Shown: positions 1-6,851, numbered from the stretch's first letter. The stretch is 8,327 bases of DNA from Cellvibrionaceae bacterium (GCA_025800435.1 JAOXRV010000650.1:1-8327); one strand, 5' to 3'. Notes: a model not told the origin generated them from the letters alone. A program made the numbers and translations.

Positions 1-1
1 C

Positions 2-304
2 TACCTGAGTAGACTGCCCAGCCCCAATAGCGAGCTTAAGGCCAGCGGCCGCGAGCCCGGCTACCGCGCCTACCAGGCCAAGTGCGCCGGCTGCCACGGG
101 GTTGGCGGCGAAGGCAATGCGGCACTGCAATCGCCCAAGCTGGTGGGGCTAGACAAGACCTATACCGCCATCCAACTGCAGCTTTTTAAAAGCCGCGAAC
201 GCGGCAGCCACAGCCGCTACGGCAAGCAGATGCAGCTGATGGCCAATACCATCAAAGACCAGGCCGAACTGGCGTTAATCAGCACCTTTATCAGCGAGAT
301 GTAA
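2..304 (+). CDS. Cytochrome c4-like protein, C-terminal part (5' end outside window)
   Basis: This is the last 100 codons of a periplasmic c-type cytochrome that runs into the window; the stop is TAA at 302-304. The heme-attachment motif CAGCH is encoded at 83-97. Downstream come the family-typical LVGLD stretch, a YGKQMQLMA segment with two methionines (codons at 230 and 239), one of which should be the distal heme ligand, and the closing helix ending ISTFISEM. This order matches the second domain of cytochrome c4/c553-type proteins. The first visible residues, YLSRLP, look like the end of a preceding cytochrome domain, so the whole protein is probably di-heme. It lies 3 bases before the MauG-like gene and should share its transcript. 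It is a likely electron donor or acceptor for the downstream heme proteins, but that role is inferred from position only. Confidence 0.88.
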   Translation, partial: YLSRLPSPNSELKASGREPGYRAYQAKCAGCHGVGGEGNAALQSPKLVGLDKTYTAIQLQLFKSRERGSHSRYGKQMQLMANTIKDQAELALISTFISEM

Positions 305-307
305 ACC

Positions 308-1489
308 GTGAAAGCCAAAGCTATTGCCCTTCTCGCCAGCCTGCTGTTGTTGGCCAGCAGCGTTGATGCGGCGCCGATCGAGCTGAGTGACAACTGCCCC
401 CCGGGGTTTGAACTGGTGGCTGGCCCGCGCTGCGAGCTGCGCAGCTTGTATCAATTTTACGATTCGCTCCAGGATCGCGGCGTGGGCGGCACCCAAACCG
501 CCCTGCCCGCCCACCGCGACGGTTTCTCCCCCGCGCAGATTGACCTGGGCCGCTATTTGTTTTTTGACCCACTGCTATCGGCAGATCAACAACAGTCCTG
601 CGCCAGCTGCCACCAACCCGACAAGGGCTTTGCCGACGGCCGCGCCCGCTCGGTCGGCTACCAGGGGGCGCAGTTGAGTCGCGGCGCCCCGAGCCTCTGG
701 AACTCGGCCTTTTTAAGCAGTTTTTTTTGGGATGCCCGCAGCCACAGCTTAGAAGAGCAGGCCAGAGGGCCCCTCTACGCCGCCGATGAGCTCAACAACC
801 AGCCCGAGGCCCTGCTGGCCAGATTGCGCCGCAATGCCGAGTACCGGCGCCTGTTTGCCCAGGCCTTCCCGGCCAGTAAAACCATTGAAGAGGCGGATTT
901 ACTCACCGCCTTAGCGGCCTTTCAAAGCTCGCTGATCTCGTTAAACAGCCGCTACGACCAATACGCCCACGGCAATCATCAGGCCCTTAACGAAGAGGAG
1001 ATTGCCGGCTTCAATGTGTTTCGCTCGTTTGTCGCGCGCTGCTCCGAGTGCCACACCCCGCCGCTGTTTACCAATAACCAGATCGCGGTGATCGGCAGCC
1101 CCGAGCCCGAGGGCTTAGCGCTGGATATCGGCGCCGAAAAAACCTTTAACAACCCCGTGCTCAAAGGCGGCTTTAAAGTGCCTAGCTTGCGCAATATCGA
1201 ATTTACCGCACCCTATATGCACTCGGGGGTATTCCCCACCCTGCTTGAGGCCACCGAGTTTTACAACAAGGGCCGGGGCCACGCCATACCCGAGGGGGTG
1301 GATATGCAAATCCACTGGCATATCTGGGAGCCGAATTTAAAACACGAAGAGCTTGAGTTAATTGTCGCCTTTATGAAAACCCTGAGCGATCAAACCTTTA
1401 TGCCGGCGACCCCCGCGCGGGTGCCCTCGGGGCTGCCGGTACTGGCCGATACCCACACAACAGATACCAACAAGAAAAGAGAACCCTAA
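308..1489 (+). CDS. MauG-like di-heme cytochrome c peroxidase family protein
   Basis: This is a 393-residue exported protein with a GTG start 3 bases after the upstream stop and only a weak GAG ribosome site at 296-298. Residues 1-21 form a signal peptide. C30 and C42 lie in a short N-terminal extension and could form a disulfide. Two heme motifs are present: CASCH (98-102) and CSECH (245-249). Residues W141, Q151, P155 and E161 keep exactly the spacing of W93, Q103, P107 and E113 of MauG around the first, oxygen- or peroxide-reacting heme. The block TAPYMHSG (300-307) is followed by EFY, placing Y319 where classical peroxidases carry the methionine ligand of the second heme, as in MauG. Family members reduce hydrogen peroxide or oxidise a partner protein. 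The co-transcribed cytochromes are the obvious redox partners. Assignment to the superfamily is secure; peroxidase versus MauG-like protein oxidation is open. Confidence 0.93.
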   Translation: MKAKAIALLASLLLLASSVDAAPIELSDNCPPGFELVAGPRCELRSLYQFYDSLQDRGVGGTQTALPAHRDGFSPAQIDLGRYLFFDPLLSADQQQSCASCHQPDKGFADGRARSVGYQGAQLSRGAPSLWNSAFLSSFFWDARSHSLEEQARGPLYAADELNNQPEALLARLRRNAEYRRLFAQAFPASKTIEEADLLTALAAFQSSLISLNSRYDQYAHGNHQALNEEEIAGFNVFRSFVARCSECHTPPLFTNNQIAVIGSPEPEGLALDIGAEKTFNNPVLKGGFKVPSLRNIEFTAPYMHSGVFPTLLEATEFYNKGRGHAIPEGVDMQIHWHIWEPNLKHEELELIVAFMKTLSDQTFMPATPARVPSGLPVLADTHTTDTNKKREP

Positions 1490-1492
1490 ACC

Positions 1493-2995
1493 ATGAAGAG
1501 CCTACTACTTGCCCTAGTAACCCTGGCCGTTGGTATTGGCATTGGCCAATACCTAACACGCGATGCCAGCCCGGTGATCGACACCAGCCGCAGCGATAAA
1601 AGTTTTGCCGGCGGCTATCAAGCCAGCGGAGACCAAGAACTGCAAAGCAGCGCCAGTATTGTGCCGATCGGCAGCGGCAACACCCACACGGTAAAACCCG
1701 GCCAACTGATTATGGATGCGGTTAAGGCAGCCGAACCCGGCGATACCATTGTGGTGATGCCCGGGCGCTACAGCGAAACCGTGTATGTCGATAAAGACAG
1801 CATTCGCCTGGTCGGTGTAATCGATAAGGGCGAGCGAGCCACCCTAGATGGCAAGGGTGAGCTCAACGATGCGATTTTGTATTCGGGTAACAATATTGTG
1901 GTGGAGAACTTCACCATTACCAAATACAAGGGCAACGCCATTATGGGCCAGGGCGGTAATAACTTTGAGATTCGCGGCAATATTATTGTCGATACCGGGG
2001 TCTACGGCATCTTTCCGCAACTGGGCAAAAACGGCGTGGTCGAGCACAATATTATCTCCGGCATTGAAGATGCGGCGATCTATATCGGCATGAGCGACAA
2101 TATTCACGTGGCCCACAATGAAGTGTTTGATTCGGTTGCCGGTATCGAAATTGAAAACAGCCGTCACTGTATTGTCGAAAACAACTATGTGCACAATAAC
2201 ACCGGTGGTATTCTTGCGTTTATCACCCCCGGCCTGCCCATTAAAACCACCTACGATGTCATTATTCGCAACAACTTTGTGGTGGGCAATAACCACAAAA
2301 ACTTCGGTGCCCCCGGTTCCACCGTGGCCGGTATACCCGCCGGTACCGGCATCTTGATTATGGCCGCCGACCAAGTGGTGGTGGAAGACAATATTATCAG
2401 CGACCACAAAACCGCGGGCATTTTAATTGCCGATCACTACAACAGCCCCAATGTTACCATCGACGAAGGCTCTGACCCCTACCCCGATGAGGTGGCGATT
2501 CTCGATAACATCATGCTGAAAAACGGTTACAGCACCATTGATGAAGTCAAAGCGCTGATGCTGACCGAGCTAAAGACTGGCAACCCCGATATTGTGCGCG
2601 CCGGCAAAAGCAATAACAGCTGCATTAACAACCGCCACCGCTATATCACCGTGGGCATCAACGATTTTAAAGATTGCGAATTCACCAACACCGACGATGT
2701 GGTGAAGTACAGCTTTGACGAACCGGTAGCGCCGCGGATAGTCACCGCCGAAAACCGCGGCAAAATTGCCTACCTGGGTGTGTGCACCGGCTGCCACGCC
2801 TATACCGGCACCTTGATTGGCCCACCGGTACAGCAAATCCAAGCCCTGTATATGGATAACCCCAAAGGTCTGGCCGAGTATATTGCCGCGCCGATTAAAA
2901 AGCGCCCCAACTACCCCGAGATGCCGCCGCAAAACTACCTCGACGAAGAAACCCGCTTAGCGGTGGCCGAGTATATGCTCAGTCGCAGCAATTAA
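1493..2995 (+). CDS. Right-handed parallel beta-helix protein with C-terminal cytochrome c domain
   Basis: This 500-residue protein starts with ATG 3 bases after the MauG-like gene; a purine-rich AAAGAGAA lies at 1477-1484. Residues 1-20 are a hydrophobic export signal without a lipobox cysteine, possibly an uncleaved anchor. Residues about 65-345 are a parallel beta-helix. Turns end in an aligned asparagine (N139, N163, N186, N209, N231, later N261, N300, N339), spaced about 23 residues at first. The strings GIEIENS, NTGGILAFITPGLP and PAGTGILIMA match the uncharacterised beta-helix family I recall as TIGR03805, whose members usually sit beside a cytochrome-like partner gene. Residues about 420-498 form a class I cytochrome c with CTGCH (431-435) and the probable distal ligand M477 in the EMPP segment. 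The protein contains no tryptophan. Stacked beta-helices often bind or cut polysaccharides, but no catalytic set is recognised here. The function is unknown. Confidence 0.9.
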   Translation: MKSLLLALVTLAVGIGIGQYLTRDASPVIDTSRSDKSFAGGYQASGDQELQSSASIVPIGSGNTHTVKPGQLIMDAVKAAEPGDTIVVMPGRYSETVYVDKDSIRLVGVIDKGERATLDGKGELNDAILYSGNNIVVENFTITKYKGNAIMGQGGNNFEIRGNIIVDTGVYGIFPQLGKNGVVEHNIISGIEDAAIYIGMSDNIHVAHNEVFDSVAGIEIENSRHCIVENNYVHNNTGGILAFITPGLPIKTTYDVIIRNNFVVGNNHKNFGAPGSTVAGIPAGTGILIMAADQVVVEDNIISDHKTAGILIADHYNSPNVTIDEGSDPYPDEVAILDNIMLKNGYSTIDEVKALMLTELKTGNPDIVRAGKSNNSCINNRHRYITVGINDFKDCEFTNTDDVVKYSFDEPVAPRIVTAENRGKIAYLGVCTGCHAYTGTLIGPPVQQIQALYMDNPKGLAEYIAAPIKKRPNYPEMPPQNYLDEETRLAVAEYMLSRSN

Positions 2996-3022
2996 TCTCC
3001 TGGATTGAGTCATTCAATCACT

Positions 3023-3048
3023 TGGCCAGCTCTGCTGGCCATTTTTTT
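3023..3048 (+). terminator. Rho-independent terminator of the cytochrome/MauG/beta-helix operon
   Basis: A perfect 8-bp stem (TGGCCAGC pairing with GCTGGCCA, 3023-3030 and 3034-3041) with a TCT loop is followed directly by seven T at 3042-3048. It lies 28 bases after the beta-helix stop codon. The orientation serves the + strand only, since the other side of the hairpin has no T-run for the converging gene. Confidence 0.9.
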
Positions 3049-3086
3049 AACTGGGCTAGCTCTGAACGACTCGGTGACACTCAAGC

Positions 3087-3611
3087 CTAATCTACTGACT
3101 TAGAACGGTGCGCCAAGTGCTTGCGCGCCTGGCGAATTCTCGCCAATACCGAGGCCGACTCATCGCCCTCGGCCAATTTAATTAGGGCTTCTGCCTCGGC
3201 GCTTAAATCCCGCTTGGCCCAGGCGGCATAGAGCAAGCCGCCATAGGCCCAGGCGCGCACAAATTTATTGTCATCGGCCAAATGGCAACGGCAATAAGTA
3301 AACAGTAACTCCGCCTGCTTGGGGCCAAGGTTGAGATGTGGAATCAACTGCAATAAGTGCAGCCGCGTTTGCCAAGACTGGGCACAATCAAATTTTGCCA
3401 GCAATGCCTGGACCTGCCGGGGGCTGGGCACACAGCCCCGTTCCAGATGCCATTTAAGCAGCTGGCCGGCCGCCAGCTGTAGCGGCTCAAGCGCCAAGCA
3501 GGCGGTTAAGCTGGCCAGCAAGCGGGGTTCGTCGAGGTGACGACGGTAGGCGGCCTTTAGGTAATCACGGTCGCGGCCATCCCAGCGGGCCAAGGTTTTG
3601 CGTACACTCAT
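3087..3611 (-). CDS. HEAT-like all-helical protein of unknown function
   Basis: The product has 174 residues from the ATG at 3611. A TTG start four codons further upstream is possible, but the ATG is preceded by a G-rich GGGGGCG and looks better. There is no signal peptide or membrane segment, so the protein should be cytoplasmic. The sequence reads as successive amphipathic helices rich in Leu and Ala. The segment DDNKFVRAWAYGGLLYAA (113-130) resembles the FVRAWA helix of bacterial HEAT-repeat proteins, which act as protein-binding scaffolds. Five cysteines (38, 60, 76, 107, 109) are present, but they do not form a recognisable metal motif. The gene converges on the heme operon and is divergent from the pseudoazurin gene, with no clear functional link to either. 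The fold is a reasonable guess; no function is proposed. Confidence 0.72.
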   Translation of the reverse strand: MSVRKTLARWDGRDRDYLKAAYRRHLDEPRLLASLTACLALEPLQLAAGQLLKWHLERGCVPSPRQVQALLAKFDCAQSWQTRLHLLQLIPHLNLGPKQAELLFTYCRCHLADDNKFVRAWAYGGLLYAAWAKRDLSAEAEALIKLAEGDESASVLARIRQARKHLAHRSKSVD

Positions 3612-3765
3612 AAGCGCCCCCAAAGCCGCTATCCAATACCGTTATATTAACCGCGCTTGACGAAAGTCCCGCTTAGGGCACCAAGCGACTCAGAGCTGCC
3701 CCAGCCCCTTTTTGCACCAAAACACGACCCAAATCAATAAGGGCCAAGCTTAGACCAGCCAAATA

Positions 3766-3794
3766 TTTACCCAGTAATGATAATCATTTAATAT
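3766..3794 (+). promoter_or_regulatory. Predicted sigma-70 promoter of the pseudoazurin gene
   Basis: TTTACC at 3766-3771 (4 of 6 to the -35 consensus) and TAATAT at 3789-3794 (4 of 6 to the -10 consensus) are separated by 17 bases. The start codon lies about 30 bases downstream of the -10, leaving a short leader with AGGA at 3813-3816, 8 bases before the ATG. The Fur box fills the spacer, which supports this placement. Confidence 0.55.
3773..3791. promoter_or_regulatory. Fur box upstream of pseudoazurin
   Basis: The central 11 bases ATGATAATCAT (3777-3787) equal the core of the 19-bp consensus Fur operator exactly. Over the full 19 bases, 14 match by my count. The site occupies the -35/-10 spacer of the predicted promoter, so iron-loaded Fur would block polymerase and the gene should be induced by iron limitation. 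Confidence 0.78.
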
Positions 3795-3824
3795 ATGAGC
3801 CAGCATTAATATAGGACAAATGTT

Positions 3825-4268
3825 ATGAAACTCAAAACTCTAATGATGAGCGCTTTAATCGCGCTGAGCGCCCCACTAATGGCGGCCGAACATACTGTTG
3901 AAATGAAGAATGTTGGCGCCGATGGCACCATGGTATTTGAACCTGCCGTATTAAAAGTGGCAGTGGGCGATACGGTACACTTTGTGCCCACCGATGCGGC
4001 CCACAACTCCGAATCCGTGCCCGGTCTCAGCCCCGAGGGCGCCGCCAGCTGGAAGGGTGTAATCAATCAAAAGGTATCAGTCACCTTGGATAAAGAAGGC
4101 GTCTACGTCTACCAGTGTTTCCCACACACGGTAATGGCCATGGTCGGTGTACTGGTGGCCGGCGAGCCCACCAACCTGGACGCGATCAAAGCCAATGTCG
4201 GCCCCTTGAAGGCCAAATTTGCCCTCAACAAAGATCGTTTGGATAAGTACCTGGCCCAGGTTAAATAA
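3825..4268 (+). CDS. Pseudoazurin (type 1 blue copper protein)
   Basis: This 147-residue periplasmic electron carrier begins with a signal peptide (1-20 or 21, ending PLMAA). The mature part of about 126 residues fits the pseudoazurin length. Hallmarks are MVFEPAVLKVAVGDTVHFVPTD (36-57) and the type 1 copper ligands H60, C98, H101 and M106, in the spacing C-x2-H-x4-M. A C-terminal helical tail from about 117 is typical of pseudoazurin and absent from plastocyanin. Known pseudoazurins pass electrons between cytochromes and nitrite reductase, nitrous oxide reductase or di-heme cytochrome c peroxidase. None of the nitrogen oxide enzymes is in the window, whereas a peroxidase-family protein is encoded 2.3 kb upstream. 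The start is supported by AGGA at 3813-3816. Its own promoter, Fur box and terminator make it monocistronic and probably iron-repressed. Confidence 0.93.
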   Translation: MKLKTLMMSALIALSAPLMAAEHTVEMKNVGADGTMVFEPAVLKVAVGDTVHFVPTDAAHNSESVPGLSPEGAASWKGVINQKVSVTLDKEGVYVYQCFPHTVMAMVGVLVAGEPTNLDAIKANVGPLKAKFALNKDRLDKYLAQVK

Positions 4269-4284
4269 ACCCGGCAGTCAAAAG

Positions 4285-4315
4285 TGGGCGCCTTGGCGCC
4301 CATTATTATGTAATT
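4285..4315 (+). terminator. Probable terminator after pseudoazurin
   Basis: The inverted repeat TGGGCGCC / GGCGCCCA (4285-4292 and 4295-4302) starts 17 bases after the stop codon and is followed by an interrupted T-rich tail (TTATTATGTAATT). On the other strand the same hairpin is followed by CTTTTG, so it may also serve weakly as the end of the converging receptor transcript. The broken T-tract lowers confidence. Confidence 0.65.
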
Positions 4316-4446
4316 AACACGCTCCCCATACCGCCTCGGTAAACTTAGCTGCCCGGGTAAAGTCTATAGTTCGACCTCTGGTGGCATAATCCAGCTTGAG
4401 CAACTCTCTGACTAAGCAGGCGCCAGCAAATACCGAGCTTTAATCA

Positions 4447-6759
4447 CTACAAACGCATCTCAAAGCTGGCACTGAGCTGGCGCGGCTGGCCCAAGGTGAT
4501 GGAGCCATAGCCCTGGGTATTGAGCTGCACATACTCCTCATCCAACAAATTGGTGGCCTGTAGGTATACCCCGAAGCGATCCCACTCGTAGCCAGTGCGC
4601 ATATTTAATAGCCAGCGCTTGTCATTGACCGGATCAAAGGCCGGGTCGCCCGGGTTGGCGGCGGCCCAGGGGTTACTGGAGGTTTTTGATTCACCTGCAT
4701 AATTGGCATTGGCGTTGAGCATAAAACCATTGGCGCGATAGGTCATGCCCAGGTTGGCGGTCCACTCGGGCGCACCAGTAAAGGGACGGCCACCCAAATC
4801 TCGGTCTGGCTCACCGGGAATGGTGATAACAAAATCGGTAAACTCAGTATCGGCCCAACCCAGGGCGGCGTAGAGGCTCAGGCTCTGATCGACCTCAAAG
4901 CTGGCCTCCAGCTCAAAGCCCTTAACCTCGGAGCTGCCGGCATTGCGGGTCTCACTGTCAAAGCGGTTGCTAGACAGCTGCACATCCAGCTGCTGGTCGC
5001 TCCAATCCAGGTAGAACAGATTAGCGTTTAGGGTCAAGCGGCGCTGCAACCACTGGCTGCGCAAAGACAGCTCGTAGTTATCGGTAAACTCCGGCTCGTA
5101 AGTAACCACCAGATTACGGCCAATATTGGTCCCCACCCCACCGGAGCGGTAACCTTTTTGGTAGGTAAAGCTGGCACTAATATCGTCGCTAAAGTGATAG
5201 CTCAGCCCCAGCTTTGGCAGCAGCTCACTAAAATCGGCTTCCGCCGGCGGCTCGGTGCCCGAAGCCTGGTCGGCCAGTTGGAAGAGGTAGCCATTGAGCA
5301 ATTGGATAATACCCGCCAGCTGCGGACTTTGTTGCACATAGTTAGCCGGGTTGGGTAGCTGATCGGCATTGCTGATATTAATATCGGTAATCGAGGCGTT
5401 TTCCTGGGTTTCGTGATCCCAACGGAAACCGCCAAAAATTTCCCACTGCTCATTAATCTTATAGCGAGCATCGACAAACACAGCCGCAGTGCTGACACTC
5501 TGGGCGAAGTCGGAATTGCGATCCAATTCAACCGGGTCGGCATTGACGTACTGGCTCAGCACCAGATCCGCCACCGCCGTAGCACCGGGCACACCCTGGG
5601 CGGTCAATAGCTGCACCAGGGTTGGGCGCACGCCCAGGGCCTGGAAGGTAAAGAACTGGGTGCCCCGGGTAACATCGGTCATTTCCAGGTCAGAGTAATA
5701 GGCGCCGATTACACCACTGAAATTGTCGTACTCAAAGCTCAGCCGAAATTCCTGGCTAAAAGTATCGGTATTGCGGTTGTCATTCAATACCGAGGCGGAC
5801 AGCGGGCCGGCATCGCCATCCCAGTCGTAGCCGTAATAGGCATCGCTGTAAGCGGTGATGGATTTAGCCGACCAGGCATCGTTCAACTCATAATCCAGGG
5901 TCAAGGTGCCAATATGGGTTTCGGTATACTCGGCTACCGGGTCGTTATAGTTAACCGTGCGCGCATCATAGGGCGCTATCGTAATATCCACCGGATGCTG
6001 GTTAACCCACGGTGGGCCATCTTCCGAGTCGATAAAATGATAAGCTAAGTTCGCCTTAAACTCGGGCAGCGCCGAGGGCTCCCACAATAACTTAGCCCGC
6101 AGGTGTTTGCTGTCGTGGTAATCGGAACCCTGTTGGCGGGTGGTATTGTAGTTAACCCCGTCATGCTCTTTCTGTTCAGCGGCAATACGAAACGCCAGTT
6201 CATCTTCAATGATGGCGCCGCCACCGGCCAGGGCCAGCTCGCGCTGGCCATCCTGGCCGGCGGTAATACGCATATTGGCGTCCCACTCATACTGGGGCTG
6301 CTTGCTGTTCATGATAATGGCGCCGGCCAGCGCATTGCGCCCCTGCAGGGTGGACTGGGGGCCGCGCAAAACTTCAACCTGCTGTAAATCCCAAGTCGAA
6401 AAAGCGCCCTGCTGGATCACCCGGTAAGGCATTACCGCACTGTCGATGTAGACGCTGGTCAGGTAACTATTGCCGCCGCCAGACACACTAAAGGCGTCAA
6501 TACCGCGAATATTAAAACCCTGGCTGGGCTGGCCGTGAATATTGGCGGTGCGCTCCATGATCTCCTGAAAATCACGAATGCCCTGATCCTCTAATACCGC
6601 ATCATTTAATACCACAACACTGGCTGGGGTATCTTGCAGCGAACGTTCAAATTTTTGCCCAGTGACAATAATCTCTTCAATTTCTTCAGCCAATAACTGC
6701 TGACTAACAGGCAGTAATAGGCACAGGCTTATCGCCTGAGCAAGCGGGTGTCTTAGCAC
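4447..6759 (-). CDS. TonB-dependent outer-membrane receptor, probably for a ferric siderophore
   Basis: This 770-residue outer-membrane importer spans about 700-800 residues, the usual family size. I chose the GTG at 6759 because GGAG lies exactly 6 bases before it; the longer reading from a TTG at 6771 would put that ribosome site inside the gene. Residues 1-24 are the signal peptide. A TonB box EEIIVTG (28-34) follows directly. The plug domain (about 36-155) contains FNIRGID and the signature VEVLRGPQSTLQGRNALAGA (128-147). The remainder is a beta-barrel with the C-terminal TNLLDEEY block and a closing strand SASFEMRL. Such receptors use TonB-ExbBD energy to pull ferric siderophores or similar ligands into the periplasm. 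The Fur-controlled promoter and the divergent PepSY operon point to a ferric siderophore; the exact ligand cannot be read from sequence. Confidence 0.95.
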   Translation of the reverse strand: MLRHPLAQAISLCLLLPVSQQLLAEEIEEIIVTGQKFERSLQDTPASVVVLNDAVLEDQGIRDFQEIMERTANIHGQPSQGFNIRGIDAFSVSGGGNSYLTSVYIDSAVMPYRVIQQGAFSTWDLQQVEVLRGPQSTLQGRNALAGAIIMNSKQPQYEWDANMRITAGQDGQRELALAGGGAIIEDELAFRIAAEQKEHDGVNYNTTRQQGSDYHDSKHLRAKLLWEPSALPEFKANLAYHFIDSEDGPPWVNQHPVDITIAPYDARTVNYNDPVAEYTETHIGTLTLDYELNDAWSAKSITAYSDAYYGYDWDGDAGPLSASVLNDNRNTDTFSQEFRLSFEYDNFSGVIGAYYSDLEMTDVTRGTQFFTFQALGVRPTLVQLLTAQGVPGATAVADLVLSQYVNADPVELDRNSDFAQSVSTAAVFVDARYKINEQWEIFGGFRWDHETQENASITDINISNADQLPNPANYVQQSPQLAGIIQLLNGYLFQLADQASGTEPPAEADFSELLPKLGLSYHFSDDISASFTYQKGYRSGGVGTNIGRNLVVTYEPEFTDNYELSLRSQWLQRRLTLNANLFYLDWSDQQLDVQLSSNRFDSETRNAGSSEVKGFELEASFEVDQSLSLYAALGWADTEFTDFVITIPGEPDRDLGGRPFTGAPEWTANLGMTYRANGFMLNANANYAGESKTSSNPWAAANPGDPAFDPVNDKRWLLNMRTGYEWDRFGVYLQATNLLDEEYVQLNTQGYGSITLGQPRQLSASFEMRL

Positions 6760-6832
6760 AGTGGTCTCCAAGATTTTTTGATAGATTTTTATGGATTTAA
6801 ATTAGCAAGGGGTAATTTTACAAAAACGAAAT

Positions 6833-6851
6833 GCAAATGATAATAATTATT
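6833..6851. promoter_or_regulatory. Fur box in the receptor/PepSY intergenic region
   Basis: ATGATAATAAT (6837-6847) matches 10 of the 11 core bases of the Fur consensus, and about 15 of 19 match over the whole site. It covers the -10 element of the receptor promoter and ends 3 bases before the predicted rightward -35. One Fur site could therefore repress both directions. AT-rich flanks could hold overlapping half sites. Confidence 0.72.

Noticed and set aside
721..728. Run of eight T in the MauG-like gene as a phase-variation or frameshift site
   Set aside because: The frame is intact, with family motifs on both sides (heme motif before, FWDAR and PLY after). There is no sign of a switch, and Phe-Phe codons explain the run.
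1844..2407. Open frame of 187 codons on the - strand inside the beta-helix gene
   Set aside because: It lies wholly within a well-supported gene, has a low-complexity composition rich in His, Asn, Val and Gly that mirrors the Asn/Ile/Val-rich sense codons, and has no ribosome site or family signature.
1493..2995. NosD, the beta-helix protein of nitrous oxide reductase assembly
   Set aside because: The protein carries a cytochrome domain and the signature blocks of a different beta-helix family, and no nos genes lie nearby.
3003..3019. Small inverted repeat GATTGA / TCAATC right after the beta-helix stop
   Set aside because: The stem of 6 bp is AT-rich and lacks a T-run. The stronger hairpin directly downstream explains termination.
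3641..3646. TATAAC as -10 element for the HEAT-like gene on the - strand
   Set aside because: The hexamer fits 5 of 6, but no acceptable -35 is found at 15-19 bases, so the promoter was not listed.
308..4268. A methylamine dehydrogenase (mau) cluster, suggested by a MauG-like gene near a blue copper protein
   Set aside because: No dehydrogenase subunit genes are present, the copper protein is pseudoazurin rather than amicyanin, and the two are in separate transcription units with a terminator and another gene between them.
4329..4341. Short hairpin TACCG-CCT-CGGTA between pseudoazurin and the receptor gene
   Set aside because: It is only 5 bp with no T-tract on either strand; too little to call a terminator for the receptor transcript. 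The rest of 4316-4446 shows nothing recognisable.
6103..6387. Open frames on the + strand inside the receptor gene
   Set aside because: They are antisense to the conserved plug and early barrel of the receptor and show no family features.
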